Origin: Steroidobacteraceae bacterium
Lineage (GTDB): Bacteria; Pseudomonadota; Gammaproteobacteria; Steroidobacterales; Steroidobacteraceae
Assembly: GCA_041395505.1 (NCBI GenBank)
Contig: JAWLAG010000001.1
Location: forward strand, 248,001-312,000
DNA length: 64,000 bases
Reading direction: 5' to 3'
Shown here: positions 34,225 through 42,678 of the stretch, in pieces
Layout: every line of letters begins with the position of its first letter
How positions within the stretch are numbered: the first letter of the stretch is position 1
The notes under the pieces: model-generated
Told to the model about the DNA's origin: nothing
Seen by the model: the letters and a program-made list of their open reading frames with translations, nothing else
Databases searched by the model: none
Translations under genes and position numbers: made by a program

Positions 34225-35493
34225 ATGCGCCTGGCTCTTGTTGCTTTCATCTCGGTCCTGGGCCTTGCCGGTGCCGCACGCGCCGAGATCGTGGTCGTCA
34301 CGGCCGATCACATGATCGACGTGCAGGGCGGGCGGGTGATCGACAAGCCCGCAATCACCATCGACAACGGGCGGATCACCTCGGTGGGGCAGGCCGGTGC
34401 GCCACTTCCCTTCGGTGCACGACAGATCGATTTGCCGGGCATGACGCTGCTGCCCGGCCTGATCGACATGCATGTGCATCTCACCAGCGATCCGACCTAT
34501 GGCGGCTACCGCTATCTCGAGGTTACCGACAATTTCTGGACCATCGTCGGTGTCGCCAATGCGCGCAGGACGATCGAGGCCGGATTCACCACAGTGCGTA
34601 ATGTCGGCTCGTCGAACTATGACGACGTCGCGCTCAAACAGGCCGTCGAGGCAGGTTACATCGTTGGCCCGCGTATCGTTCCGGCAACCTACGCGATCGG
34701 CGCCACGGGTGGGCATTGCGATACCACCGAGTTTCCGCCATCCGTGACGACACCGAATCCGGCGGTGGCCGACGGGCCCGACGCGATCCGCGCGACGGTC
34801 CGCAAGCTTCGCAAGGCAGGCGCCGAGGTCATCAAGTTCTGCGCCACGGGCGGTGTGTTCTCCAAGACCGATACCGTCGGCGGCCAGCAGTACAGCTACG
34901 AGGAAATGAAAGCGCTGGTCGACGAGGCACACATGCTCGGCTTGCGCGTCGCCGTGCATGCGCACGGAGCCGATGGCATCAAGACGGCGATCCGGGCGGG
35001 CGCCGATACCATCGAGCATTGCAGCCTCGCCGACCAGGAAGCCTTCGACCTTGCCAAAAAGCACGGCACCTACTTCTCCATGGATATCTACAACGATGAC
35101 TACATACTTGCCGAAGGCGAGAAGAATGGCGAGTTCGCGGAGTCACTCGAGAAAGAGCGGATGATCGGCCTCAAGCAGCGCCAGACCTTCAAGGCGGCGC
35201 ATGCTGCCGGCGTCAGAATGGTTTTCGGGACCGATGGCGGTGTCTACCCGAATGGCGACAACGCCCGGCAATTCGAAAAAATGGTGAGCTGGGGCATGAC
35301 GCCGCTCGAGGCCATTCGCGCTGCGACCGTCACGGCCGCCGAGGCGCTCGGCCGCAGCAAGGATGTCGGCGCGATCGAGGCTGGCCGCTATGGCGACCTG
35401 ATTGCCGTGCGTGGCGATCCGCTGGCGGACGTGAATCTGCTGCGCCAGGTCGCCTTCGTCATGCAAGGTGGCAAGGTCATCAAGGGGCCCTAG
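34225..35493 (+). CDS. Exported amidohydrolase, Xaa-Pro dipeptidase-like
   Basis: 422-residue amidohydrolase-superfamily metal enzyme with signal peptide MRLALVAFISVLGLAGAARA. Metal ligands appear in LPGLIDMHVHL (HxH), EVIKFCATGG (carboxylated Lys), VAVHAHG (His), TIEHCS (His) and FGTDGGVYP (Asp). The pattern matches the group of bacterial prolidase-like dipeptidases (Sgx9260/CC2672 type) that cleave Xaa-Pro and similar dipeptides. GGGAG precedes the ATG. It may cooperate with the hydroxyproline genes 11 kb away, but they are not in one operon. Confidence 0.88.
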   Translation: MRLALVAFISVLGLAGAARAEIVVVTADHMIDVQGGRVIDKPAITIDNGRITSVGQAGAPLPFGARQIDLPGMTLLPGLIDMHVHLTSDPTYGGYRYLEVTDNFWTIVGVANARRTIEAGFTTVRNVGSSNYDDVALKQAVEAGYIVGPRIVPATYAIGATGGHCDTTEFPPSVTTPNPAVADGPDAIRATVRKLRKAGAEVIKFCATGGVFSKTDTVGGQQYSYEEMKALVDEAHMLGLRVAVHAHGADGIKTAIRAGADTIEHCSLADQEAFDLAKKHGTYFSMDIYNDDYILAEGEKNGEFAESLEKERMIGLKQRQTFKAAHAAGVRMVFGTDGGVYPNGDNARQFEKMVSWGMTPLEAIRAATVTAAEALGRSKDVGAIEAGRYGDLIAVRGDPLADVNLLRQVAFVMQGGKVIKGP

Positions 35494-35530
35494 CGCAACA
35501 GGCGGGACGCTGCCCGCTGCGCGCAGTCAG

Positions 35531-35905
35531 TCAGGTGTTTGCGACCTGGCGATCGCTCCATGCGGGCGCGTCCTCAGCGGTCGCAGGCGAGGTTTCGTCG
35601 TCCTTGGTGCTGATCAGCCGCGGTATCGGACCGTCGGCGCGCAATTGCTGCCGGGTCATTTCCAGCCAGCGTTCGACATGGCGGCAGAATCGCGCCGTTT
35701 CGCGCAGCCGCCGGGCGTTGACACCTTCTTCGCCGATGATGCGCTCTTCTGATTCGCCCAGGCGCCAATACCACTTGATGCTGTCGATGCCGCGATCGTT
35801 GCGATAGGGCAGCGTGATGGTGAAACAGCGCTTGTCGTTGCGCCGCTCACCTTCGGCGTGGGCAAAATAACTGGCGAGTGGTTCTTCGAGGTCGACGCGT
35901 TTCAT
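35531..35905 (-). CDS. Hypothetical protein, 124 aa
   Basis: No family recognised. A soluble protein without signal or membrane segment. The N-terminal half has beta-type and aromatic-rich stretches (CFTITLPYRN, IKWYWRLGES). A helical part with many Arg/Glu (RLRETARFCRHVERWLEMTRQQL) follows, then a polar tail. Coding is supported by lying exactly between two genes with codon usage like its neighbours. It is upstream of nothing on its strand; the Ada gene ends 15 bp away from its start. Confidence 0.55.
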   Translation of the reverse strand: MKRVDLEEPLASYFAHAEGERRNDKRCFTITLPYRNDRGIDSIKWYWRLGESEERIIGEEGVNARRLRETARFCRHVERWLEMTRQQLRADGPIPRLISTKDDETSPATAEDAPAWSDRQVANT

Positions 35906-35920
35906 CAGACAGTGCGTACA

Positions 35921-37009
35921 TCATAGCTTGGATTCGCCGAAAAGGTAGCCATTGGATGGACGCGATGAATGCCGCCGTTCGAGATCGAGCAGAAATTGTT
36001 TGCGCCACAGACCTCCGCCATAGCCGCCGAGCTTGCCGTCGGCATTCACGACGCGATGACAGGGAATGACAATGGCGATACGATTGAGGCCATTGCTCTG
36101 GCCGACGGCGCGAACCGCGCGCTCATTGGCGATGCTGCGCGCGACGTCCTGGTACGACCAGGTCTCGCCATAGGGGATCTTCAGGAGCGTACGCCACACG
36201 CTGCGCTGGAATTGCGTACCCGGGTAGGACAACGGCAGCGCGAATTGCTGGCGCTCGCCAGCGAAGTACTGCTGCAGCTCGGTGCGAAGTTGTGCGAGCA
36301 GCGGATTCCTGCCCGGCAGCAGCGGCATGCCAAGCCGCTTGCGCACCGTCTGCAGCTGTGTCTCGAGCATGCGCCGATCGGTGAACTCGAGCAGACAGAG
36401 CGCCTTGTCGGTCGCGCCCGCGATCATGGGGCCCACGGGCGTTGCCAACCAGTCGAGGACGACCACGTCGCTGTTGGTCGCCTCGATCGGCGATGCGCCG
36501 AAAATGCGTTCGAAGGCACTGCGAAAGCCGCTTTCCGACTCATAGCCGGCTTCGATGGCTGCTTCGCTCACGGTACTCCCCTGTTTGATGATGGTAAACG
36601 CCGCGCTCAGGCGCTGCGCCCGGCAATAGGCCTGGAAGGTCATGCCGTAATGCTGCTTGAAAAAGCGGCGCAGGCGCGCCGGTTCGATGCCGAGACGGCG
36701 GATCGCCGCGGCGGGCAAGCGGCCATCGCGGCTTTTGAGCTGCGCCTTGATGGCAGCTTGCACCCACGCCGGTATCGTGCCCCCGGATTCGAGCGGCCGG
36801 CAGCGCTTGCAGGCGCGGTAACCGTTGAACATGGCGGCACCGGCCGTGGCGAAGAATTCAAGGTTGCCGGCAAGCGGTTTGCGCGCGCGGCAGGACGGTC
36901 GGCAGAAGATACCGGTGGTGCGCACGGCGGCAAAGAATATGCCATCGTAGCTGGCATCGCGCGCCATGAAGGCGCGGCGCATCTCTCTAATGCTCGGCGT
37001 CGAGGTCAT
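35921..37009 (-). CDS. ada: Ada: methylphosphotriester/O6-methylguanine methyltransferase and regulator
   Basis: 362 residues with the full Ada layout. The N-terminal zinc domain uses Cys36, 40, 67 and 70 (TGIFCRPSC and ACKRC), with the first accepting phosphotriester methyl groups. An AraC-type HTH follows (IRRLGIEPARLRRFFKQHYG, SESGFRSAFERIFGASP). The C-terminal O6-methylguanine methyltransferase has active-site Cys317 in IPCHRVV. Methylated Ada usually activates its own gene. ATG at 37009 gives the expected length; longer frames upstream lack homologous sequence. Monocistronic here, with no alkB next to it; tag lies elsewhere in the window. Confidence 0.94.
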   Translation of the reverse strand: MTSTPSIREMRRAFMARDASYDGIFFAAVRTTGIFCRPSCRARKPLAGNLEFFATAGAAMFNGYRACKRCRPLESGGTIPAWVQAAIKAQLKSRDGRLPAAAIRRLGIEPARLRRFFKQHYGMTFQAYCRAQRLSAAFTIIKQGSTVSEAAIEAGYESESGFRSAFERIFGASPIEATNSDVVVLDWLATPVGPMIAGATDKALCLLEFTDRRMLETQLQTVRKRLGMPLLPGRNPLLAQLRTELQQYFAGERQQFALPLSYPGTQFQRSVWRTLLKIPYGETWSYQDVARSIANERAVRAVGQSNGLNRIAIVIPCHRVVNADGKLGGYGGGLWRKQFLLDLERRHSSRPSNGYLFGESKL

Positions 37010-37108
37010 GGCGCCAATGATGGCCGGATTCGCCCCGGTACGGCCACCGAAAAAACGACAACTTGCCCGTGCGGAAAAAACCGCTAATGTCTCGGTGCGG
37101 GCTGCAAC

Positions 37109-37117
37109 GGGAGGAGG
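37109..37117 (+). promoter_or_regulatory. Ribosome binding site fixing the LemA start
   Basis: GGGAGGAGG, four bases before GTG at 37122. This near-perfect Shine-Dalgarno decides the GTG over upstream in-frame starts inside the ada leader region. Confidence 0.75.
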
Positions 37118-37121
37118 CTCC

Positions 37122-37673
37122 GTGAACTGGCTGATTGCGGCAATCGTGGTTGCCATACCGGGGTGGGCGATTTTCGTCTACAACCGCCTGGTGCAGGACC
37201 GTAATCGCATCGCCCAGTCGTGGAGCGATGTCGATGTCCAGTTGCGCCGGCGTCACGACCTGGTGCCGCGACTCGTCGAGCTTGTGAAAGGCTATGCGAG
37301 CTACGAGCAGGCCCTGCTCACCCAAGTGAGCGAATTGCGCTCGCAAGGGCAACGTCTTTCGCACCCTGGCGAACTTGCCGGCGTGGAGAGCAGTCTTGGT
37401 GCGGCCATGCAGCGCGTGGTTGCCATCGCCGAAGCCTACCCCGATCTCAAGGCCAGCGAGAATTTCCTGCAATTGCAGCGCGAACTGGTCGAGACCGAGG
37501 ATTCCATCCAGTACGCACGCCGGTATTACAACGGCGCCGTCAATCGCTTCAATACCCGCATCCAGAGTTTTCCGGACATGTTCATCGCGCGGTTGATGGC
37601 ATTGCGCGCGGTCGAATTCTTCGAACTCGACCAGCAGGCTGCAGCCATGGTGCCGGCCGTCAAGCTGCCATGA
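37122..37673 (+). CDS. lemA: LemA-family membrane protein
   Basis: 183 residues. One N-terminal membrane helix (NWLIAAIVVAIPGWAIFVYNRLV) is followed by a long four-helix-bundle domain. LemA signatures are QDRNRIAQSWSDVDVQLRRRHDLVPRLVELVKGYA and FNTRIQSFPDMFIA. The function of LemA is not settled; it commonly sits beside DUF2207 or TPM-domain proteins, as here. The stop overlaps the ATGATG of the next gene. Divergent from ada across about 110 bp. Confidence 0.93.
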   Translation: MNWLIAAIVVAIPGWAIFVYNRLVQDRNRIAQSWSDVDVQLRRRHDLVPRLVELVKGYASYEQALLTQVSELRSQGQRLSHPGELAGVESSLGAAMQRVVAIAEAYPDLKASENFLQLQRELVETEDSIQYARRYYNGAVNRFNTRIQSFPDMFIARLMALRAVEFFELDQQAAAMVPAVKLP

Positions 37674-39439
37674 TGGCGCGTTGCCGCGCCTTGCTGGTCG
37701 CTGCACTTGCGCTCAGTGCCGCGCCGGCCGCAGCCAGCGGTGGCGAGCGCATCGTCAGTTTCGACAGCAACATCACCATCGCCGCCAACAGCGAACTCGA
37801 AGTGCGCGAAACCATCGTCGTGGAGGCGCGCGGCGAGACCATCAGGCGTGGCATCTATCGCGATTTTCCGACCCGTTACCGGCGTGCGGACGGCCAGCCG
37901 GTGGTCGTTGGTTTCAAACTTCGTTACGCCGAGCGGGACGGCCGCATCGAGCCTTCGCGCACCGAGTCCCAGGCGAACGGCATACGCATCTACATCGGCG
38001 ATCCGGAGCGTCTGGTGGCGCCGGGCCGGCACGAGTACGTGATTGTCTATTCGACCGATCGCCAGCTCGGCTTCTTTGCCGATCACGACGAACTTTACTG
38101 GAATGTGACTGGCAACGGCTGGGCACTGCCCATCGAGACGGCGAGCGCGCGGGTACAGCTGCCGGCGCAGGTTGCGGCGGGCCTGCTTGCGCTTGGCGCC
38201 TACACCGGGCTGCAGGGCGAACGTGGGACAGATTTTTCAGCCGAAGCCAACACCGGTCAGGCGCTGTTCGTCACCACGCGCAGCCTGCAACCACGCGAGG
38301 GCTTCACCATCGTGGTGGGTTGGCCCAAAGGTATCGTTGCGCCGCCATCTGCGGCGATGCGAGCACGCTACCTGTTGCGGGATGTCTGGCTTGCGCTCCT
38401 CGCCGCGACGGGACTCCTGTCGCTCGCGGCCTACTACTACTACGCCTGGAATCGCGTCGGCCGCGATCCGGCGCGGCGCCTGATCGTTCCGCACTACAGT
38501 GCGCCCGAAGGCCATTCGGCTGCGGCGATGCGCTACCTGTGCGAAATGTCCTACGACGATCGGTGCTTCGCCGCGGGTATCCTCAGCCTCGCCGTCAAAG
38601 GCCACTTGCGCATCGATCGGACGAGCGGCGGCATGTTTGGCCAGAAGAAAGACTACGTACTGCAGCGGTGCGAACCAGACACGAAGCAGGCCGCCCTTTC
38701 GGGCGATGAGCAGCCGTTGCTGGCGGAGCTGCTCGGCGCGCGACCGTCGATTGCGCTGCAGAACAAGAACCATGAGATCCTGCGCATGGCGCGGGATGCG
38801 CATGAAGCCGCGCTGCGCAACGCTTACAAGAACAGGTTCTTCCATATCAACGGCCTGTGGCACGGCCTGGGTGTCGCGCTGTCGATCGTCCTGCTGGTGC
38901 TGCTTTTCTTCCTCGGTCAGGTCGCTGGCCTCGGTGCCGTCTGGCTTTTTCGGAGCCCCGCCGGCTGGGCCACCCTGCTCGTCGCCGTACTCGCGCTCGC
39001 ATTGAACGGAGTGTTCGGCAAATTGTTGAAGGCCCCCACGGTCGCCGGGCAGCGCGTCATGGAGCAGATTCTCGGCTTCAAGATGTATCTTGGCATCGCC
39101 GAAGGCGAAGCACTGAAGTTGCAGAATGCGCCGAAGATGACGGCGAGCCTGTTCGAGAGCTATCTGCCGGCGGCTCTCGCGCTGGGTGTTGAACAAAGCT
39201 GGGCCGAGAAATTCGCCACGCTCCTCGCGACCGATCCGGCAACGGCGTCGGTAGGCACCAGCTGGTACAGCGGCAATTCCTGGCAGGATCTCGGAGCGCA
39301 GAAATTCACCGACAGCATCGGCTCGTCACTGACCAGTGCGATTTCTTCCGCGTCGAGTCCGCCGGGCTCGAGTTCCGGCGGCGGCGGCGGCGGATCGTCG
39401 GGCGGTGGTGGTGGTGGCGGTGGCGGCGGCGGTTGGTAG
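37670..39439 (+). CDS. DUF2207 membrane protein with glycine-rich tail
   Basis: 589 residues. Signal peptide MMARCRALLVAALALSAAPAAAS leads to an extracytoplasmic beta-domain (about 25-235) with GIYRDFPTRY, typical of DUF2207. A membrane helix (VWLALLAATGLLSLAAYYYY) and two more near residue 400-440 follow, then a cytoplasmic part. The last ~25 residues are almost only Gly and Ser with a final Trp. Coupled to LemA by a four-base overlap. Its final 114 bases overlap the 3' end of the convergent photolyase gene in antisense. Function unknown, thought to be envelope-related. Confidence 0.88.
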   Translation: MMARCRALLVAALALSAAPAAASGGERIVSFDSNITIAANSELEVRETIVVEARGETIRRGIYRDFPTRYRRADGQPVVVGFKLRYAERDGRIEPSRTESQANGIRIYIGDPERLVAPGRHEYVIVYSTDRQLGFFADHDELYWNVTGNGWALPIETASARVQLPAQVAAGLLALGAYTGLQGERGTDFSAEANTGQALFVTTRSLQPREGFTIVVGWPKGIVAPPSAAMRARYLLRDVWLALLAATGLLSLAAYYYYAWNRVGRDPARRLIVPHYSAPEGHSAAAMRYLCEMSYDDRCFAAGILSLAVKGHLRIDRTSGGMFGQKKDYVLQRCEPDTKQAALSGDEQPLLAELLGARPSIALQNKNHEILRMARDAHEAALRNAYKNRFFHINGLWHGLGVALSIVLLVLLFFLGQVAGLGAVWLFRSPAGWATLLVAVLALALNGVFGKLLKAPTVAGQRVMEQILGFKMYLGIAEGEALKLQNAPKMTASLFESYLPAALALGVEQSWAEKFATLLATDPATASVGTSWYSGNSWQDLGAQKFTDSIGSSLTSAISSASSPPGSSSGGGGGGSSGGGGGGGGGGGW

Positions 39440-40861
39440 CCCGCCCGCGCTGCGTTCCCGCATGTCGCGATAGGCGGCGAGTGCGTCGAGCCGCGATACC
39501 CGCAGATCCACGATCGGCGCCGGATAGTCGGTGGCCTTGCCGCCCGGCCCGAGCTGCGGCACCCAACGTCGCACATAATCGCCGCCGGGATCGAATTTCT
39601 GCGCCTGGCTGAGGGGATTGAAAATCCGGAAATAGGGCGCGGCGTCCGCGCCGCAACCGGCCACCCACTGCCAACCGAGCGTATTGTTCGCAAGATCCGC
39701 ATCGACGAGTGTGTCCCAGAACCAGCGAGCGCCGCACAGCCAGTCGAGGCGCAGGTTCTTGACCAGAAAGGATGCAACCACCATGCGCACCCGGTTGTGC
39801 ATCCAGCCGGTGGCCCAGAGTTCCCGCATTCCGGCATCGACCAGCGGTATGCCGGTCTCGCCGCGACGCCACGCAGCCAATGCCGCCTCATCGCTGCGCC
39901 AGGGAAAGTTTGCAAAGGAGGCGCGCAGTGGTTGCGAGGTCGTGTGCGGGAAATGATAGAGCAGGTGATGGGCGAATTCGCGCCAGCCGAGTTCCGTGAC
40001 GAATCGGCTGTCCCGCCAGTGCGCCGGGCCGAGCCCGCGTGAATCGGCAGTGCTGCGCAATGCATGCCAGATCTGTTGCGGCGATATCTCTCCGAAATGA
40101 AGATGAGGTGATAACCGCGAACTGCCTGGCAGTGAGGGAAATTCGCGTTGCCGGGCATAGTCGGCAGCACCGTCGGTGACGAATTCGCGAAGCCGCTGCT
40201 GCGCACCGGCCTCGCCCGGCTGCCAGTGCTGCGCCAGGCTCTTGTACCAGTCCCTCGCGGGCATGAGTCCGAGCGAGTCGAGGGTAACGCTCGCGGGCCA
40301 CTTCGGCGGTGCGCGCGGAACCGGCGCAGGCGTGGCGCGCCCGGGCGGTGGAAGTTGCGACAGCGCCGCACGCCAGAAGGGCGTGAACACCTGAAACGGC
40401 TTGCCTTGCTGGGTTGCGAGTTGCCAAGGCTCGATCAGCAGTGCGCTGTTGTGGCTCTGCACGTTGATGCCCTTGGCGCGCAATTGCTGCTTGATCGAGG
40501 TATCGCGCGCGATGGCACCGGGTTCGTAACAACGATTCCAGTACACGTGCCGCGCGCCGGTTTCATCGAGCAAGGCCGGCAACACCGACGCGGCGCGGCC
40601 ACGTCGCAGCAGCAGGCGGCTGCCGCGCGCGAGAAGGTCCACCTGCAGTGCATCGAGCGACTGATGCAGCCACCAGCGGCTCGCGGCACCCGGCGACCAG
40701 GGCGCCTCGTCCTCGTCATCCCAGATGAATACGGGTATGACGGCCGAGTGCGCCGCAGCCGCGGCGAAGGCCGGGTTGTCGGCAAGGCGCAGGTCGCGCC
40801 GCAGCCAAAGGATAGCGATGTCCACATCGTCAGCCACTGGCAAGGGGCCGCGCTCGCTCAC
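39326..40861 (-). CDS. phrB: Deoxyribodipyrimidine photolyase with unusual C-terminal tail
   Basis: Light-driven repair of pyrimidine dimers using FAD and an antenna cofactor. 511 residues: antenna domain from AILWLRRDLRLADNPAF, then the FAD domain with SRLSPHLHFGEISPQQIWHAL, TGIPLVDAGMRELWATGWMHNRVRM, LANNTLGWQWVAG and YFRIFNPLSQAQKFDP. Similarity ends near YRDMRERS. The last ~40 residues are Ala/Thr/Arg repeats, translated from the antisense of the Gly-rich codons of the neighbouring DUF2207 gene. Start GTG at 40861, or GTG at 40837, both overlapping the upstream EamA gene. Confidence 0.92.
   Translation of the reverse strand: MSERGPLPVADDVDIAILWLRRDLRLADNPAFAAAAAHSAVIPVFIWDDEDEAPWSPGAASRWWLHQSLDALQVDLLARGSRLLLRRGRAASVLPALLDETGARHVYWNRCYEPGAIARDTSIKQQLRAKGINVQSHNSALLIEPWQLATQQGKPFQVFTPFWRAALSQLPPPGRATPAPVPRAPPKWPASVTLDSLGLMPARDWYKSLAQHWQPGEAGAQQRLREFVTDGAADYARQREFPSLPGSSRLSPHLHFGEISPQQIWHALRSTADSRGLGPAHWRDSRFVTELGWREFAHHLLYHFPHTTSQPLRASFANFPWRSDEAALAAWRRGETGIPLVDAGMRELWATGWMHNRVRMVVASFLVKNLRLDWLCGARWFWDTLVDADLANNTLGWQWVAGCGADAAPYFRIFNPLSQAQKFDPGGDYVRRWVPQLGPGGKATDYPAPIVDLRVSRLDALAAYRDMRERSAGGLPTAAATATTTTARRSAAAAAGTRARRTRRGRNRTGQ
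39377..39433. repeat. GGC/GGT trinucleotide-rich tract
   Basis: Runs of GGC and GGT codons, broken by a short TCG segment, encoding the Gly-rich tail of the DUF2207 protein on the plus strand and an Ala/Thr tail of photolyase on the minus strand. Likely to vary in length by slippage and hard to assemble; G-runs could also form a quadruplex. Confidence 0.7.
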
Positions 40862-41702
40862 GCCAGATAATATAAAGGCCGCTCGTGATTACGATCGAAC
40901 CGCCGAGCAGGACGCGCGACGACGGCGCGACCTGCCAGACGAACCAGTCGATCCCCATGCCCCAGAGCAACGCGGAGTACTCGAACGGCGCGATGACCGA
41001 TGCCGGCGCCGCGCGAAAAGCCTCCGTAAAGAGATATTGCGCCACCGCGCCGACAGCGCCGATGGCAATGATTACCCACCAATGCGATGGCTGTACCGGC
41101 GCCCAGGACGGCGCCGCGAGCGCGGCGCAGACCACAGTCATCGTCGCCAATGACCAGATGACGATGCTGCCGGTGCTTTCGCTGCGCGTCAGCCACCTGA
41201 CCGTAATCGCCGAGACCGCATAGCAGACGGCCGACAACAATGCCGCCAGTGCGCCGAGGCTCACGAGGTTCGCGCCGCTCGGGCGCAACATGGTCAGCGC
41301 GCCACAGATTCCGACGGCTATGGCAAGCCAGCGGCGCGGTCCGACCTGTTCGCCGAGCAATGGCACGGACAGTGCGGTCACGATGAGCGGCGCAGCGAGG
41401 AAAACCGCATAAGTGTCAGCCAGCGTGAGTTGGCTCACCGCGTAGACGAAGCTCGTCATGACAATGACCATCAGGGCGCCGCGCAGCAGATGCACCGGGA
41501 TGCGCTGTGGGCGCAGGCTTTGCCAATTGCCGCGCACCAGCGTCGGCAGCAGCAGGAAAGGCAATGAGGCGGCGCCGCGCAGCGCACTGACCTGCAACGG
41601 CGAGTAGTCCGCGGCAAGGAATTTGAGCAGCGCGTCCATGGCGGAGAACGCGCCGATCGCAAGCAGCATGATGGCAATGCCGCGAATGTTTGTCGTGTGC
41701 AT
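40830..41702 (-). CDS. EamA-family (DMT) transporter
   Basis: 290 residues with ten predicted membrane helices in two EamA repeats. The first begins IAIMLLAIGAFSAMDALLKF and the second LGALAALLSAVCYAVSAITV. Drug/metabolite exporters of this group move amino acids or metabolites outwards; substrate not predictable. The start at 41702 gives MHTTNIRG and a direct first helix. Its 3' end overlaps the photolyase start by up to 32 bp, suggesting cotranscription. Confidence 0.9.
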   Translation of the reverse strand: MHTTNIRGIAIMLLAIGAFSAMDALLKFLAADYSPLQVSALRGAASLPFLLLPTLVRGNWQSLRPQRIPVHLLRGALMVIVMTSFVYAVSQLTLADTYAVFLAAPLIVTALSVPLLGEQVGPRRWLAIAVGICGALTMLRPSGANLVSLGALAALLSAVCYAVSAITVRWLTRSESTGSIVIWSLATMTVVCAALAAPSWAPVQPSHWWVIIAIGAVGAVAQYLFTEAFRAAPASVIAPFEYSALLWGMGIDWFVWQVAPSSRVLLGGSIVITSGLYIIWRERARPLASG

Positions 41703-41760
41703 GGAACAGCCGTCGTCAGGGAAGGAGGACGCTGACCCGAATTCGCGGCCAGGCGGCCGT

Positions 41761-42621
41761 TCAATTGCGCAGCGTCAGCGCCACACCTGCGAATCCTACC
41801 CCGTCGAGGTTATCGCCGTCACTCATGCCGCCGGTGAGTTCGACTTCCCAGCGCGGCGTCATGGCATAGCGCCACGACACACTGGCACTCTGGGCTTGCG
41901 AACCATCGAGCGCATCCTCGACGCCGCCTATGTCGAAGCGCAGTCCGCTGCGGATGAAACTGCGATCGAGCGTCAGCGAATAGCGCCTGTCGACGGTTGC
42001 GCTCAGATCGGTCAGGAGCGATCCGATCAGTGCCGCCAGGCGCGGCCTGCTATCGACCTGCGGCGCGCTCAGGGCTTGCTGCAACCGGTCCACCGTACGG
42101 CCGAAGTCGTAACTTGTGTAACTTGCGATCGCTGCCCAGTTCCCGCCGATGTAGGTGATGTTGGCGCCGATGCCGGTGCCATCCACCGCCAGGCGGCGCT
42201 CGATGAGCGTATTGGCGAGCGTCAACGAAAACGCCACATCGCTGTGCTGGTCCTCGCCGCGCAAACCGAATTCGAAAGCCCCGGCGCGGAAATAGATCTC
42301 CGCCGCAGCGGTGCGTGTCTGATAGTCACTTGAATCAGACCAGCTGCGGATCCCGACTCTCGCGCCCAGGCGATCGTTGTGCAAATCCAGCGCCGCCCGC
42401 AATGCACGGCCGTGCAGGTCGGCGAAATCGGCCGATGACGTCGTGTGACCTGCGCCCGCCGACATGCTGACGTGCTGGTTCGGGCGAAAGAGCACATCGA
42501 CATCCGCGCCATAGCTGCCGGAGGCATCGACGAGGCTGGCGACCGTGGCAGAAAAACTGCCCGCCACTGCCCCGCCAGGCAGCAGCAGCGAAGCTGCCAG
42601 CACCGCGTGGCATCGTCTCAT
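41761..42621 (-). CDS. Predicted outer-membrane beta-barrel protein
   Basis: 286 residues with signal peptide MRRCHAVLAASLLLPGGAVAG. The mature chain alternates polar and hydrophobic residues in many short strands (HVSMSAGAGHTT, AAEIYFRAGAFEFGLRG, YSLTLDRSF, WRYAMTPRWEVELTGG), ending VALTLRN. This is the pattern of a small outer-membrane barrel. No family recognised. It is 57 bp downstream of the CHAT fusion gene on the same strand and may share its transcript. Confidence 0.65.
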   Translation of the reverse strand: MRRCHAVLAASLLLPGGAVAGSFSATVASLVDASGSYGADVDVLFRPNQHVSMSAGAGHTTSSADFADLHGRALRAALDLHNDRLGARVGIRSWSDSSDYQTRTAAAEIYFRAGAFEFGLRGEDQHSDVAFSLTLANTLIERRLAVDGTGIGANITYIGGNWAAIASYTSYDFGRTVDRLQQALSAPQVDSRPRLAALIGSLLTDLSATVDRRYSLTLDRSFIRSGLRFDIGGVEDALDGSQAQSASVSWRYAMTPRWEVELTGGMSDGDNLDGVGFAGVALTLRN

Positions 42622-42678
42622 CGCATCGCTCCCATCAGACAGGCAACGCATGCCTTGCCCTGCGGTTGACTGCAGGTT

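Noticed and set aside
35494..35530. Possible hairpin after the amidohydrolase stop
   Set aside because: Stem of only about five GC pairs and no T-run; not a convincing intrinsic terminator.
39377..39433. GGC/GGT tract as a CRISPR-like or tandem repeat array
   Set aside because: It is codon repetition inside a Gly-rich tail, with no spacers or longer unit.
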